Assembly: GCA_030247855.1 (NCBI GenBank)
Contig: JAPDRN010000096.1
Location: 1-64,000 of the forward strand
Source of the DNA: Knufia peltigerae
Taxonomy: Eukaryota > Ascomycota > Eurotiomycetes > Chaetothyriales > Trichomeriaceae
Length of the DNA stretch: 64,000 nt
Direction: 5' to 3'
Made by a program: the position numbers and the translations under genes. This document shows positions 49,521-58,090 of this stretch, in pieces (within the stretch, counting starts at the first letter, position 1; each line of letters opens with the position of its first letter). The notes under the pieces are model-generated. The model ran no database searches and was not told the DNA's origin. It was given only the letters and a program-made list of their open reading frames with translations.

Positions 49521-50579
49521 TCAGGCGGCGTTGTTCATCGTCGCCATGTCGATCACGAAGCGGTAGCGCACATCGTTCCTGGCCATGCGTTCCCAGGCTT
49601 CGTTCACGTTCTTGATGTCGATCATCTCGACGTCGCTGACGATGCCGTGCTCGGCACAGAAGTCCATCATTTCCTGGGTTTCGGCCATGCCGCCGATCGC
49701 CGAGCCGGTCAGGTGCTTGCGACCGAAGATCACGCTGCCACCGGTCAGCGGCGGGTCCAGTTCGGTCAGCACGCCGACCAGGCACATGGTCGCCTCACGC
49801 TTGAGCAGGCCCATGTACGGGTTGGTGTCATGGCCGACCGGGATGGTGTTGAGCAGGAAGTCGAAGCTGCCGGCATGTGCCTTCATCTGCGCGGCATCGC
49901 GCGAAACCAGCACTTCGTCAGCGCCCAGGCGCTTGGCATCGGCACCCTTTTCCGGGGTGGTGGTGATCATCACCACGTGCGCGCCGAGCGCCTTGGCGAA
50001 CTTCACGCCCATGTGGCCGAGGCCACCCAGGCCGATCACGCCGACCTTCTGGCCCGGGCCAACCTTCCAGTGGCGCAGCGGCGACCAGGTGGTGATGCCG
50101 GCGCACAGCAGCGGCGCGGCTGCCTTCAGGTCCAGCGTTTCGGAGACCTTCACCACGAAGCGCTGCTCGACCACCACGTGGTCGGAGTAGCCGCCGTAGG
50201 TCGGGGTACCATCGGCGCGTTCACGACCGTTGTAGGTCCAGGTCGCACCTTCGGCACAGTACTGCTCCAGGTCGTGCTGGCAGGCATCGCAATGGCGGCA
50301 GGAATCGACCATGCAGCCGACACCGGCGTGGTCGCCGACCTTGAAGCGGGTGACCTCGCTGCCGATTTCGGTGACCCGGCCGATGATCTCGTGGCCCGGC
50401 ACCATCGGGTAGATCGAACCACCCCAGTCGTCGCGGGCCTGGTGCAGGTCGGAATGGCAGATGCCGCTGTACAGGATCTCGATGCGCACATCGTTCGGGC
50501 CGACGGCGCGGCGCTCGAATTCGAAGGGTACCAGCGGGTCGGTATGGGTGTGGGCGGCGTAACCACGGGCGAGGGACAT
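49521..50579 (-). CDS. Zinc-dependent NAD(P) alcohol/aldehyde reductase (YahK/CAD-like)
   Basis: Medium-chain dehydrogenase of 352 residues. Catalytic zinc ligands are Cys in YSGICHSDLHQARDDWG and His-Glu in VPGHEIIGRV. The structural zinc site has four Cys (GCMVDSCRHCDACQ and EQYCAEG). The cofactor motif is GVIGLGGLGHMGVKFAKALG. The pattern fits the cinnamyl alcohol dehydrogenase/YahK group, NADPH-dependent aldehyde reductases with broad range. The divergent LysR gene 107 bases away is the likely regulator. Start at 50579 matches the family N-terminus (SLARGYAAHTHTDPL); a longer frame to 50660 covers the promoter region. Confidence 0.9.
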   Translation of the reverse strand: MSLARGYAAHTHTDPLVPFEFERRAVGPNDVRIEILYSGICHSDLHQARDDWGGSIYPMVPGHEIIGRVTEIGSEVTRFKVGDHAGVGCMVDSCRHCDACQHDLEQYCAEGATWTYNGRERADGTPTYGGYSDHVVVEQRFVVKVSETLDLKAAAPLLCAGITTWSPLRHWKVGPGQKVGVIGLGGLGHMGVKFAKALGAHVVMITTTPEKGADAKRLGADEVLVSRDAAQMKAHAGSFDFLLNTIPVGHDTNPYMGLLKREATMCLVGVLTELDPPLTGGSVIFGRKHLTGSAIGGMAETQEMMDFCAEHGIVSDVEMIDIKNVNEAWERMARNDVRYRFVIDMATMNNAA

Positions 50580-50628
50580 GCGGAATCCTTGGCAGGGTTT
50601 GTCGAAAGGCGTTTTACAATACGCCCCG

Positions 50629-50640
50629 TACCTAACGGTA
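50629..50640. promoter_or_regulatory. Possible LysR-type operator
   Basis: TACC-TAAC-GGTA inverted repeat in the gap between the dehydrogenase and its divergent LysR gene. Confidence 0.4.
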
Positions 50641-50686
50641 AGAAGCGCATATATCGGCATGATTCATCAAGGCAGACTGCACAATC

Positions 50687-51571
50687 ATGGCCACTGACAA
50701 CCTGACCCACCTAGCCGCCTTCGCTGCGGTCGCCCGCCACCGCAGCTTCCGCCGCGCGGGTGCCGAACTGGCCCTGTCGACCTCAGCGGTGAGCTACGCG
50801 ATCCGCGCGCTGGAGGAACGGCTGGGGGTGGGCCTGTTCCACCGTACCACCCGCAGCGTGGCCCTGACCGAGGCCGGGCAGCGCCTGCTGGAGCGCCTGC
50901 AGCCGGCGCTGGGGCAGGTGCATGACGCGCTGGAGGAAATGAACCACTTCCGCGCCGTTCCGGCAGGCCTGCTGCGGATCAATGCGACGCGGGCGGCGGT
51001 GGCGACCCAGTTGGGGCCGCGGCTGGCGCGTTTCCTGCACGCGCATCCCGATGTACGGGTGGAGCTGACCGAGAACGATGGCCTGGTCGATATCGTTGCC
51101 GAGGGCTACGACGCTGGCGTGCGCCTGCACGAGTTCGTGCCCGAGGACATGGTGGCGGTGCCGATGGGGCCGCCGCTGCGCGGATTGATCGTCGGTTCAC
51201 CCGAGTACCTGCGGCGGCGTCCAGCACCGCAGCATCCGCGCGACCTGGCCGCGCACGAATGCATCCGCTTCCGCTTCGCCAGCGGACATCTGTACAAGTG
51301 GCAGTTCGAGCGCGAGGGCCAGACCCTGGAGATCGACGTACCGGGCCGGCTGACGCTGGGCGAGCAGGGCACCGTGGTTGGCGCGGTGCTCGATGGCATC
51401 GGCCTGGCCTATGTGCTGGAAGACACCGCGCGCCCGTACCTGGACGACGGCCGCCTGGTAGCGGTGCTGGAAGACTGGAGCGAACCGTTCGCCGGGTTCG
51501 CGTTGTACTACCCGAAGCAGCGGCAGATGCCCGGTGCGCTGCGTGCGTTCGTGGATATGTTGCGCGAATGA
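50687..51571 (+). CDS. LysR-family regulator (CrgA-like group)
   Basis: Regulator of 294 residues. The helix-turn-helix is LTHLAAFAAVARHRSFRRAG, then STSAVSYAIRALEERLGVGL. The effector domain includes GLLRINATRAAVATQLGPRL and VEGYDAGVRLHEFVPEDMVA. By position it should regulate the divergent YahK-like reductase and probably responds to an aldehyde or electrophile (inference). A REP pair follows. Confidence 0.88.
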   Translation: MATDNLTHLAAFAAVARHRSFRRAGAELALSTSAVSYAIRALEERLGVGLFHRTTRSVALTEAGQRLLERLQPALGQVHDALEEMNHFRAVPAGLLRINATRAAVATQLGPRLARFLHAHPDVRVELTENDGLVDIVAEGYDAGVRLHEFVPEDMVAVPMGPPLRGLIVGSPEYLRRRPAPQHPRDLAAHECIRFRFASGHLYKWQFEREGQTLEIDVPGRLTLGEQGTVVGAVLDGIGLAYVLEDTARPYLDDGRLVAVLEDWSEPFAGFALYYPKQRQMPGALRAFVDMLRE

Positions 51572-51585
51572 ATCGCGTGGGCCGC

Positions 51586-51671
51586 ATCCACGCATGGCGT
51601 GGATCTACTGCGGAACGACACCCTCCACGCGTTGCTTGAAGCGGATCAGTAGATCCACACCATGCGTGGAT
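51586..51671. repeat. SMAG/REP inverted pair
   Basis: ATCCACGCATGGCGTGGAT-CTAC at 51586-51608 and GTAG-ATCCACACCATGCGTGGAT at 51649-51671, between convergent genes. Confidence 0.88.
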
Positions 51672-51696
51672 TGGCGCCCGCCACTCAGTCAGCAAC

Positions 51697-52113
51697 TCAT
51701 TCGCCCAGCGCGTCGTAACCCTCGTCGCTGAACTGGATCAGGCAGAAGCCATGGCCGAAAGGATCGGACAGCACGGCGATCTTTCCCCAGCGGCGTTCGC
51801 GGATGGGACGTTCGGGCGCGGCTCCGGCCACAACCGCGCGGGCAAGCGCGGCGTCGATGTCAGCGACCACCCAGTCCAGATGCACCGGCGTCCAGTGGCG
51901 CTCGTAATCGCGCACATCGCCGTCTTCGGTCGATGCACTGCCGGTATCGTTCTGCAGCAGGTACAGCGGCGTGGGGCCACCGAGCAGTTCGGTGGCACCG
52001 GAACCCAGCCGACGACCGATGCGCAGGCCCAATGCCTGGGTGTAGAACGTCTCGGCGGCGGCCAGGTCAGGGACATCGATGTTGACGATGAAGCTGTGGG
52101 CAGTGGTGTTCAT
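51697..52113 (-). CDS. VOC-family (glyoxalase-like) protein
   Basis: Cytoplasmic protein of 138 residues with one vicinal oxygen chelate module pair: SFIVNIDVPDLAAAETFYTQ, LGLRIGRRLGSGATELLGGP, HLDWVVADIDAALARAV and ILSDPFGHGFCLIQF-type ending (AVLSDPFGHGFCLIQF). Some metal-ligand positions (His in VHLDWVV, Glu in TELLGG) are present. Such proteins include glyoxalases, dioxygenases and antibiotic-binding proteins; the sequence does not decide which. Confidence 0.82.
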   Translation of the reverse strand: MNTTAHSFIVNIDVPDLAAAETFYTQALGLRIGRRLGSGATELLGGPTPLYLLQNDTGSASTEDGDVRDYERHWTPVHLDWVVADIDAALARAVVAGAAPERPIRERRWGKIAVLSDPFGHGFCLIQFSDEGYDALGE

Positions 52114-52225
52114 TGCAGCGATTGGCGGCTTCCGATTGCATGCAGTCTAGCCCTGGCGCAGGACGCGGGTACATCTCCGGCCAGGCTTCAGGCAAGCTGG
52201 GCGGCCTCTATCGACAAGGCCATCC

Positions 52226-52903
52226 ATGGGCACGCTATCTGACATCGAACAGGCCGCCGGCCAGTCTTTCCCGCCCTTGTTCAAGCAGCTGCATGCAGTG
52301 GGTCGGTTGAGCTGGGGCAGTCCCCATCCGGAATGGTCCGAGGTGGTCTTTCCGACGTTGCAGGCGGATCCGCCGGTGCTGTTGTACGCCCAGGAGTACG
52401 AGCCGTTGGAACACGATGAGCTGCTTGAGGCGTGGCAGGAGCTTGCGGCGGAGGATCACTACAATCCCCTGCGCTCTGACCTGCAGCTGCTGCCCTTCGC
52501 GCGGACCAGGGCAGGCGACAGCTACTGCTTCTGGAGCAACGCGCCCGGTTTCGCCGAACCGCCGGTCGTGCTGGTGTGGCATGACGACGATCGTGCCGAT
52601 GTGCTGGCCGCCAGTTACCAGGATTTCCTGTTCCGCAAGATGGTCGAAGCGGTTGCCGAGTACGAGCGGCCGTACTCGCTGCTGTCGCAAGGCGAACTGG
52701 GCGGGAATCTGCAGCGCTGGCTGCAGACCCACCAGTCCTTCCTGCGCAGTGACCAGTACGCAGCGTTGCAGCGGCTGTTCGCCCGCGTTGACGATATTGC
52801 TGAAGGAAGTATCAGCGACGATGACGCGCAGTCCATCGTCGCTGCGGTGATCGGCTTTGAGCGGTTGGACGAGTCGTTCGCCTACGTGCGCGAAGACGCC
52901 TGA
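52226..52903 (+). CDS. SMI1/KNR4 (SUKH)-like protein
   Basis: Cytoplasmic protein of 225 residues. The N-terminus DIEQAAGQSFPPLFKQLHAV and PFARTRAGDSYCFWSNAPGF (around residue 92) fit the SUKH fold. In that family such domains serve as immunity proteins against contact-dependent toxins or as general protein-binding modules. No toxin or secretion gene is next to it here, so an orphan immunity or housekeeping role is equally possible. The C-terminal helical half (about 140-225) is not part of the usual domain. Confidence 0.65.
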   Translation: MGTLSDIEQAAGQSFPPLFKQLHAVGRLSWGSPHPEWSEVVFPTLQADPPVLLYAQEYEPLEHDELLEAWQELAAEDHYNPLRSDLQLLPFARTRAGDSYCFWSNAPGFAEPPVVLVWHDDDRADVLAASYQDFLFRKMVEAVAEYERPYSLLSQGELGGNLQRWLQTHQSFLRSDQYAALQRLFARVDDIAEGSISDDDAQSIVAAVIGFERLDESFAYVREDA

Positions 52904-52954
52904 AGCTCGGATGCTTGGAGCGCAGCCATCAGACGCGCTCCGGCTCCTGCGTGA

Positions 52955-54067
52955 TCAGCCTGCGGCTGGGTAGTCGAGGTAGCCCTCGCTGCCACCGCCG
53001 TAATAGGTGCTGCGGTCGGGGATGGCCAGCGGGACATCGCGCTGCAGGCGCTCGACCAGATCCGGGTTGGCGATGAACGGCTGACCGAACGCAGCCAGAT
53101 CGATGGTGCCTTCCTCGACCAGTCGCAGAGCGCGTTCGCGGGTCATGCCGCCGGCCAGGATCACCGTGCCGCCATAGGCCTGCTTGAAGGCCTTGAGGAA
53201 GGCCTCGCCGATCGACGGTGCGCCGTGCAGGTAGTTGTCGTTCAGATGCACATAGGCCAGCCCGCGCTTGCCCAGTTCCTCGGCCAGGTACAGATAGCTG
53301 GCTTCGTTTTCCGCATAGGCGGGCATGTCGAAGACCTGGCTGTTCGGTGCAAGGCGCACGCCGATGCGGTGCGCGCCGATGCGCGCGGCCATCGCATCCA
53401 CGGTGTCCAGGATCAGCCGGGCGCGGTTGCGTAGTGAACCACCGTAGAGATCCTGCCGATCATTGGTGACCGGGTTGAGGAACTGCTCGAACAGGTAGCC
53501 GTTGGCAGCATGCAGTTCGATGCCATCGAAGCCGGCAGCGATGGCATTTTCAGCGCCGCGTACGAAGTCGCTGACGATACCCGGCACTTCGTCGGTGCGC
53601 AGCGCGCGCGGCGGCGTCGGATCGGCATGGCCACGGCTGCCGTCGTCCAGATACACGAACGAGGTGTTCTTCGGATCGCTCGCCACCGATCGCGTGCCGG
53701 CGCTCACCGGCTGGCCGCCGTCGGGCTGCAGCGAGGCGTGTGACATGCGTCCGACGTGCCACAGCTGCGCGAAGATCGCGCCCTGTTCGGCGTGAACGGC
53801 CTCGGTGACCAGCCTCCAGCCAGCGACCTGCTCGGCCGACCAGATACCGGGCACGTCGATGTAGCCCTGGCCCTGCGCCGACACCGGCGTGCCTTCGCTG
53901 ATGATCAGGCCGGCACTGGCACGCTGCCGGTAGTACTGCGCGGTCAGTGCATTGGCGACGGCGCCGGGGTTGCGGGCGCGGGTCATCGGCGCCATCGCGA
54001 TGCGGTTGTGCAGGGGCAGTCCAGCGAGGTCAAAGGGGCGGAACAGGGCGGCGGTCATGTCAGTCAT
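52955..54067 (-). CDS. Old yellow enzyme family FMN alkene reductase
   Basis: Flavoprotein of 370 residues in the NemA/OYE group, reducing activated C=C bonds, nitro compounds or quinones with NAD(P)H. Motifs: LPLHNRIAMAPMTRARNPGA, SEGTPVSAQGQGY, FAQLWHVGRMSH, the substrate-binding His-Ala-Ala-Asn in GIELHAANGYLFEQFLNPVT, and the C-terminal FMN phosphate site AFGQPFIANPDLVERL. Start at 54067 is taken; an in-frame ATG at 54058 would remove three residues. The divergent LysR gene 121 bases away is the probable regulator, an arrangement usual for electrophile-induced reductases. Confidence 0.9.
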   Translation of the reverse strand: MTDMTAALFRPFDLAGLPLHNRIAMAPMTRARNPGAVANALTAQYYRQRASAGLIISEGTPVSAQGQGYIDVPGIWSAEQVAGWRLVTEAVHAEQGAIFAQLWHVGRMSHASLQPDGGQPVSAGTRSVASDPKNTSFVYLDDGSRGHADPTPPRALRTDEVPGIVSDFVRGAENAIAAGFDGIELHAANGYLFEQFLNPVTNDRQDLYGGSLRNRARLILDTVDAMAARIGAHRIGVRLAPNSQVFDMPAYAENEASYLYLAEELGKRGLAYVHLNDNYLHGAPSIGEAFLKAFKQAYGGTVILAGGMTRERALRLVEEGTIDLAAFGQPFIANPDLVERLQRDVPLAIPDRSTYYGGGSEGYLDYPAAG

Positions 54068-54113
54068 CTCGGAGCGGGGAGGGCGCCAGCGGCGCGACAG
54101 CACCATGATGGAG

Positions 54114-54159
54114 TTGACATGCAGGCGCATAAAGGCGGTAGATTTCCCGTCAGGCGGGA
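54114..54159 (+). promoter_or_regulatory. Divergent control region: -35 box and inverted repeat
   Basis: TTGACA at 54114-54119 with GTAGAT or TAGATT 18-19 bases downstream, and TCCCG-TCAGG-CGGGA at 54145-54159 just before the LysR start. These are a candidate promoter and operator. Confidence 0.4.
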
Positions 54160-54188
54160 CTATCTGTCCCCAATGAACGAGTCTGCCG

Positions 54189-55097
54189 ATGCTGCCTGTC
54201 GAATCGTTGAACGGTCTGGTGACCTTCGTCACCACGGCGCGCTCGGCCACCTTCACCGAAGCGGCCGACGCGCTGGGCATCTCCCGCTCGGCGGTCGGCA
54301 AGGCCATCGCCCGGCTGGAAACGCGGCTGGGCGTGCGCCTGTTCCATCGCACCACCCGGCGCATCGCGCTGACCACCGACGGCGAGGCGTACTACGCCTC
54401 GTGCGCGGCGGCGCTGGATGAAATCGCGGCAGCCGAAGCGTGCCTGGGCTCGGCTGCGCATCTGCCGAGCGGCCGCCTGCGCATCGACATGCCGTCCTCG
54501 TTCGGTCGGCTGGTGGTGCTGCCGGTGCTGCTGCGCATGTGCAATGAACATCCGGACCTGCAGTTGACGATGACCTTCACCGATCACTTCGTTGACCCGG
54601 TGGAAGAAGGCATCGACCTGCTGATCCGTTTTGGCGGCCTGCATCACGCCGAGCATCTGGTCGCACGCAAGCTGGCCAGCCAGCGGCTGGTGACCTGCGC
54701 GTCGCCGGCCTACCTGCAGGCCTATGGTGTGCCACAGACGCTGGACGAACTGCGCGACCATCGCAGCGTGGTCGGCTTTCGTCATGGCCAGTCGGTGGCG
54801 TGGCGGATCGGCAGCGAGGGCACCAACGGCAGCTTCATCCCCAGTGCCACCCATCAGCTCAACGATGGCGATGCCGTGATCGAGGGCGCCATCGCAGGGT
54901 TGGGAATCTGCCAGATGCCGATGTCATTGGTGCGTCATCATCTGGAATCCGGTGCGTTGCAGTCGGTACTGGACCACTGCACGCAACACCATGTGGACAT
55001 CCACGCACTGTGGCCACAGACGCGGCATCTGCGGCCGAAGGTGCGTTACGTGGTGGAGGAGCTGACCCGGTTGGCCGCAGAGGGGGCGTTCGATTGA
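54189..55097 (+). CDS. LysR-family regulator
   Basis: Regulator of 302 residues. Helix-turn-helix: SLNGLVTFVTTARSATFTEA, ISRSAVGKAIARLETRLGVR. The effector domain has GRLRIDMPSSFGRLVVLPVL and VEEGIDLLIRFGGLHHAEHL. It likely controls the divergent alkene reductase. Its stop is 19 bases before the frmR operator region, so read-through into the frm operon is possible, though that operon has its own promoter. Confidence 0.88.
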   Translation: MLPVESLNGLVTFVTTARSATFTEAADALGISRSAVGKAIARLETRLGVRLFHRTTRRIALTTDGEAYYASCAAALDEIAAAEACLGSAAHLPSGRLRIDMPSSFGRLVVLPVLLRMCNEHPDLQLTMTFTDHFVDPVEEGIDLLIRFGGLHHAEHLVARKLASQRLVTCASPAYLQAYGVPQTLDELRDHRSVVGFRHGQSVAWRIGSEGTNGSFIPSATHQLNDGDAVIEGAIAGLGICQMPMSLVRHHLESGALQSVLDHCTQHHVDIHALWPQTRHLRPKVRYVVEELTRLAAEGAFD

Positions 55098-55135
55098 GGT
55101 CCGGATCGGCTCCTGTATACTATCCCCCAGTATAG
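55094..55135 (+). promoter_or_regulatory. frm promoter overlapped by FrmR-type operator
   Basis: TTGAGG (55094-55099), 16-base spacer, TATACT (55116-55121). The operator TATACTATCCCCCAGTATAG (55116-55135) has the AT-rich inverted flanks and central C/G tract typical of CsoR/FrmR-family sites and covers the -10 box. Binding there would block transcription until formaldehyde modifies FrmR. Confidence 0.75.
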
Positions 55136-55153
55136 TTTCGAGGCTGGCCTGCC

Positions 55154-55429
55154 ATGCCACACTCCCCCGAAGAGAAAAAGAAGGTTCTCGCCCGCGTGCG
55201 CCGCATCCGCGGCCAGTGCGATGCGCTGGACCGCGCGCTGGAAGCCGGCGCCGACTGCGGGCCGGTGCTGCAGCAGATCGCCGCCATCCGTGGCGCGGTC
55301 AACGGGTTGATGTCCGAAGTGATGGAAGCGCACCTGCGCGAGGAGTTTGGCCAGCCCGCAGCCTCCGATGAACAACGCGCAGAACGCGTGCGCGACATGA
55401 GCGCATTGATCCGCTCGTACCTGAAATGA
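55154..55429 (+). CDS. frmR: Formaldehyde-responsive repressor FrmR (CsoR/RcnR family)
   Basis: All-helical repressor of 91 residues. The family's reactive Cys is in EAGADCGPVLQQIAAIRGAV, and the N-terminal Pro2 (MPHSPEEKKK) is also kept. In E. coli FrmR these two residues are cross-linked by formaldehyde. His is seen in MEAHLREEF. Together they fit FrmR rather than a copper or nickel sensor. It is first in the operon and regulates itself and frmA through the site at 55116-55135. Confidence 0.92.
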   Translation: MPHSPEEKKKVLARVRRIRGQCDALDRALEAGADCGPVLQQIAAIRGAVNGLMSEVMEAHLREEFGQPAASDEQRAERVRDMSALIRSYLK

Positions 55430-55491
55430 ACGACGGCGCGACACAGCGCCGCGCATCCTGTTTTCCGCAAACCTTTTTGGAGAGTGCCATC

Positions 55492-56601
55492 ATGAAATCC
55501 CGTGCCGCCGTCGCCTTTGGTCCCGGCCAGCCGCTGCAGATCGTCGAGATCGACGTCGCCCCGCCGAAGCAGGGCGAAGTGCTGGTCAAGATCACCCACA
55601 CCGGTGTCTGCCACACCGATGCGTTCACCCTGTCCGGCGATGATCCGGAAGGCCTGTTCCCGGTGGTGCTGGGCCATGAAGGCGCCGGCATCGTGGTGGA
55701 GGTGGGCGAGGGCGTGACCAGCGTCAAGCCGGGTGACCACGTCATTCCGCTGTACACCGCCGAGTGTGGTGAGTGCCTGTTCTGCAAGAGCGGCAAGACC
55801 AATCTGTGCGTGTCGGTGCGTGCCACCCAGGGCAAGGGCGTGATGCCCGATGGCACCAGCCGCTTCAGCTACAACGGCGAGCCGATCTACCACTACATGG
55901 GCTGCTCGACCTTCAGCGAATACACCGTCGTTGCCGAGGTGTCGCTGGCGAAGATCAACCCGGACGCGAACCCGGAGCACGTCTGCCTGCTCGGCTGCGG
56001 CGTGACCACCGGCATCGGCGCGGTGCACAACACCGCCAAGGTGCAGGAAGGCGACAGCGTGGCCGTGTTCGGCCTGGGCGGCATCGGCCTTGCGGTCATC
56101 CAGGGTGCGCGCCAGGCCAAGGCCGGACGCATCATTGCGGTGGACACCAACCCGTCCAAGTTTGAACTCGCCCGCGAATTCGGTGCCACCGACTGCATCA
56201 ACCCCAAGGACTTCGACAAGCCGATCCAGCAGGTGATCGTGGAGATGACCACCTGGGGCGTGGACCACAGCTTCGAGTGCATCGGCAACGTCAACGTGAT
56301 GCGTGCGGCGCTGGAATGCGCACACCGTGGCTGGGGCCAGAGCGTGGTGATCGGCGTGGCCGGTTCGGGCCAGGAGATCTCCACCCGTCCGTTCCAGCTT
56401 GTCACCGGCCGCAAGTGGATGGGTACCGCGTTCGGTGGCGTGAAGGGTCGCAGCCAGCTGCCGGGCATGGTCGAAGACGCGATGAAGGGCGATATCGAGC
56501 TGGCCCCGTTCGTCACCCACACCATGGACCTGGACAAGATCAACGAAGCCTTCGACCTGATGCACGAAGGCAGGTCGATCCGTTCGGTGGTCCACTACTG
56601 A
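55492..56601 (+). CDS. frmA: S-(hydroxymethyl)glutathione dehydrogenase (class III alcohol dehydrogenase)
   Basis: Protein of 369 residues that oxidises the glutathione adduct of formaldehyde to S-formylglutathione. Catalytic zinc: Cys in HTGVCHTDAFTLSGDDPEG and HEGAGIVVEV. The structural zinc has four Cys (TAECGECLFCKSGKTNLC). NAD motif: VFGLGGIGLAVIQGARQA. The class III-specific region is FGGVKGRSQLPGMVEDAMKG. The start has GGAGAG upstream. It is followed eight bases later by a YqcC-like gene, then frmB. It needs glutathione, made by GshA encoded at 48-49 kb. Confidence 0.95.
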   Translation: MKSRAAVAFGPGQPLQIVEIDVAPPKQGEVLVKITHTGVCHTDAFTLSGDDPEGLFPVVLGHEGAGIVVEVGEGVTSVKPGDHVIPLYTAECGECLFCKSGKTNLCVSVRATQGKGVMPDGTSRFSYNGEPIYHYMGCSTFSEYTVVAEVSLAKINPDANPEHVCLLGCGVTTGIGAVHNTAKVQEGDSVAVFGLGGIGLAVIQGARQAKAGRIIAVDTNPSKFELAREFGATDCINPKDFDKPIQQVIVEMTTWGVDHSFECIGNVNVMRAALECAHRGWGQSVVIGVAGSGQEISTRPFQLVTGRKWMGTAFGGVKGRSQLPGMVEDAMKGDIELAPFVTHTMDLDKINEAFDLMHEGRSIRSVVHY

Positions 56602-56609
56602 GCCGCGTC

Positions 56610-56969
56610 ATGGGCTGGCCGGATGCCCTGCGCCGGCCGCGTGTGGAAGACCCGCGCGCGGCCCTGGTGGCCCCGATCGAGCAGGCGCTGCGCGCGCTGG
56701 GCTGGGTCGTGGGTGAAGTGGGGCCACCGCGTGCGGTGACCTCGGCCTTCGGCAGCGACGACGGCATGCCGTTCGAGCAGTGGCTGGGGCAGGTATTCCT
56801 GCCGCGTCTGCATGAGGCCCGTGCTGATGGCCAGTGGCCGCCGCGCAGCAACGTGGCAGCGGCGGCGTATCGCAATCTTGATGGCCAGCCTGGCGTCGAA
56901 CCGTTGCTGGGCTTGCTGGCGCAGCTGGATGAACTGATCAACAAAGGCATCCACGCCGTGCGTGGATAA
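56610..56969 (+). CDS. yqcC: YqcC-family protein with REP-derived C-terminus
   Basis: Small cytoplasmic protein of 119 residues. MPFEQWLGQVFLPRLHEARA and LLGLLAQLDELINKG match the YqcC family (DUF446), found beside tRNA pseudouridine synthase TruC in enterobacteria and of unclear role. Here it is inserted between frmA and frmB, so a role in the operon is not established. The last codons, His-Ala-Val-Arg-Gly and the TAA stop, are encoded by a REP palindrome (ATCCACGCCGTGCGTGGAT at 56949-56967). The original C-terminus may therefore have been extended or replaced. Confidence 0.78.
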   Translation: MGWPDALRRPRVEDPRAALVAPIEQALRALGWVVGEVGPPRAVTSAFGSDDGMPFEQWLGQVFLPRLHEARADGQWPPRSNVAAAAYRNLDGQPGVEPLLGLLAQLDELINKGIHAVRG

Positions 56970-56990
56970 GCCGACCAAGGTCGGCATCTA
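56948..56990. repeat. REP pair overlapping the yqcC 3' end
   Basis: ATCCACGCCGTGCGTGGAT (56949-56967) lies inside the coding sequence; GCCGACCAAGGTCGGC (56971-56986) with a CTAC end follows. Confidence 0.85.
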
Positions 56991-57032
56991 CCAGAAGCAC
57001 GCGTGCACTGACGCGTCGCGCAGGAGAACCTC

Positions 57033-57863
57033 ATGGAACGTATCGAACACCGCGCCTGTGCCGGCGGCTGGCAGGACGTCTACCGCCATCATTCGACCAC
57101 GCTGGGCTGCGACATGCAGTTCGCCGTGTACCTGCCGCCGCAGGCGACAACCCGAAAGCTGCCGGTGCTGTACTGGTTGAGCGGGCTGACCTGCACCGAG
57201 CAGAATTTCATTACCAAGGCCGGCGCGCAGCGCTATGCGGCCGAGCACGGCGTGATCATCGTCGCCCCGGACACCAGCCCGCGCGGCGATGACGTGGCCG
57301 ATGCCGAGGGCTATGACCTGGGCAAGGGCGCGGGCTTCTATCTCAACGCCACCCGTGCGCCGTGGGCGAAGCACTACCGCATGCACGACTACGTGGCGCA
57401 GGAGCTGCCGGCGTTGATCGAAGCGAATTTCCCGGTGACCGATGCGCGGGGCATCAGCGGCCATTCGATGGGCGGCCACGGTGCACTGGTGATCGCGCTG
57501 CGCAACCCCGGCCGGTACCGCAGCGTGTCGGCGTTCTCGCCAATCGTTGCGCCCAGCCACGTGCCGTGGGGGCAGAAGGCATTCAGCGCTTATCTCGGTG
57601 ACAACCCGGCGGACTGGGCGCAGTGGGACGCCTGCGCGCTCGTGGCCAACGCCGGCGAGCGCTTGCCGCTGCTGGTTGACCAGGGTGAGGGTGATGAGTT
57701 TCTGCACACCCAGCTGCAGCCGCAGCGCCTGCAGCAGGTCTGTGATGCCGCCGGCCATCCGTTGAGCTTGCGCCTGCAGCCCGGCTACGACCACAGCTAC
57801 TACTTCATCGCCAGCTTCATCGGCGAGCACATCGCCCACCACGCCCGCGCCCTGCACGCCTGA
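57033..57863 (+). CDS. frmB: S-formylglutathione hydrolase
   Basis: Esterase of 276 residues that splits S-formylglutathione to formate and glutathione, completing formaldehyde detoxification. Nucleophile Ser in ISGHSMGGHGALVIAL; catalytic Asp in LLVDQGEGDEFL and His in PGYDHSYYFIASFIGEH. The oxyanion region is LPVLYWLSGLTCTEQNFITK. Homologous to esterase D/FghA. The ribosome site GCAGGAG lies before ATG 57033. Part of the frm operon despite the REP sequences in the 63-base gap before it. Confidence 0.94.
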   Translation: MERIEHRACAGGWQDVYRHHSTTLGCDMQFAVYLPPQATTRKLPVLYWLSGLTCTEQNFITKAGAQRYAAEHGVIIVAPDTSPRGDDVADAEGYDLGKGAGFYLNATRAPWAKHYRMHDYVAQELPALIEANFPVTDARGISGHSMGGHGALVIALRNPGRYRSVSAFSPIVAPSHVPWGQKAFSAYLGDNPADWAQWDACALVANAGERLPLLVDQGEGDEFLHTQLQPQRLQQVCDAAGHPLSLRLQPGYDHSYYFIASFIGEHIAHHARALHA

Positions 57864-57914
57864 GGGTCTGCCGGGCCCATCACGCCCGCGCGCTGTACGC
57901 CTGACGGTTTGCTG

Positions 57915-57988
57915 GTAGTGCCGGCCGCTGGCCGGCAATCTGCAGCTCCGTGTTTCTCCTGGGGTTGCCGGCCAGCGGCCGGCACTAC
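57915..57988. repeat. SMAG/REP inverted pair after frmB
   Basis: GTAGTGCCGGCCGCTGGCCG... at 57915-57938 and its inverse at 57965-57988, flanked by CTG and CAG. Together they make a long hairpin that could end the frm transcript. Confidence 0.88.
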
Positions 57989-58090
57989 CAGGACGTGCAC
58001 GCGGAGTGCCGTTTTGCCGCAGTGGATCACGCCGCTGTGGCGTGCCGGCGCGCTATCGTGCCGCCATACGGCCTTGCGCATGGGGGATGC

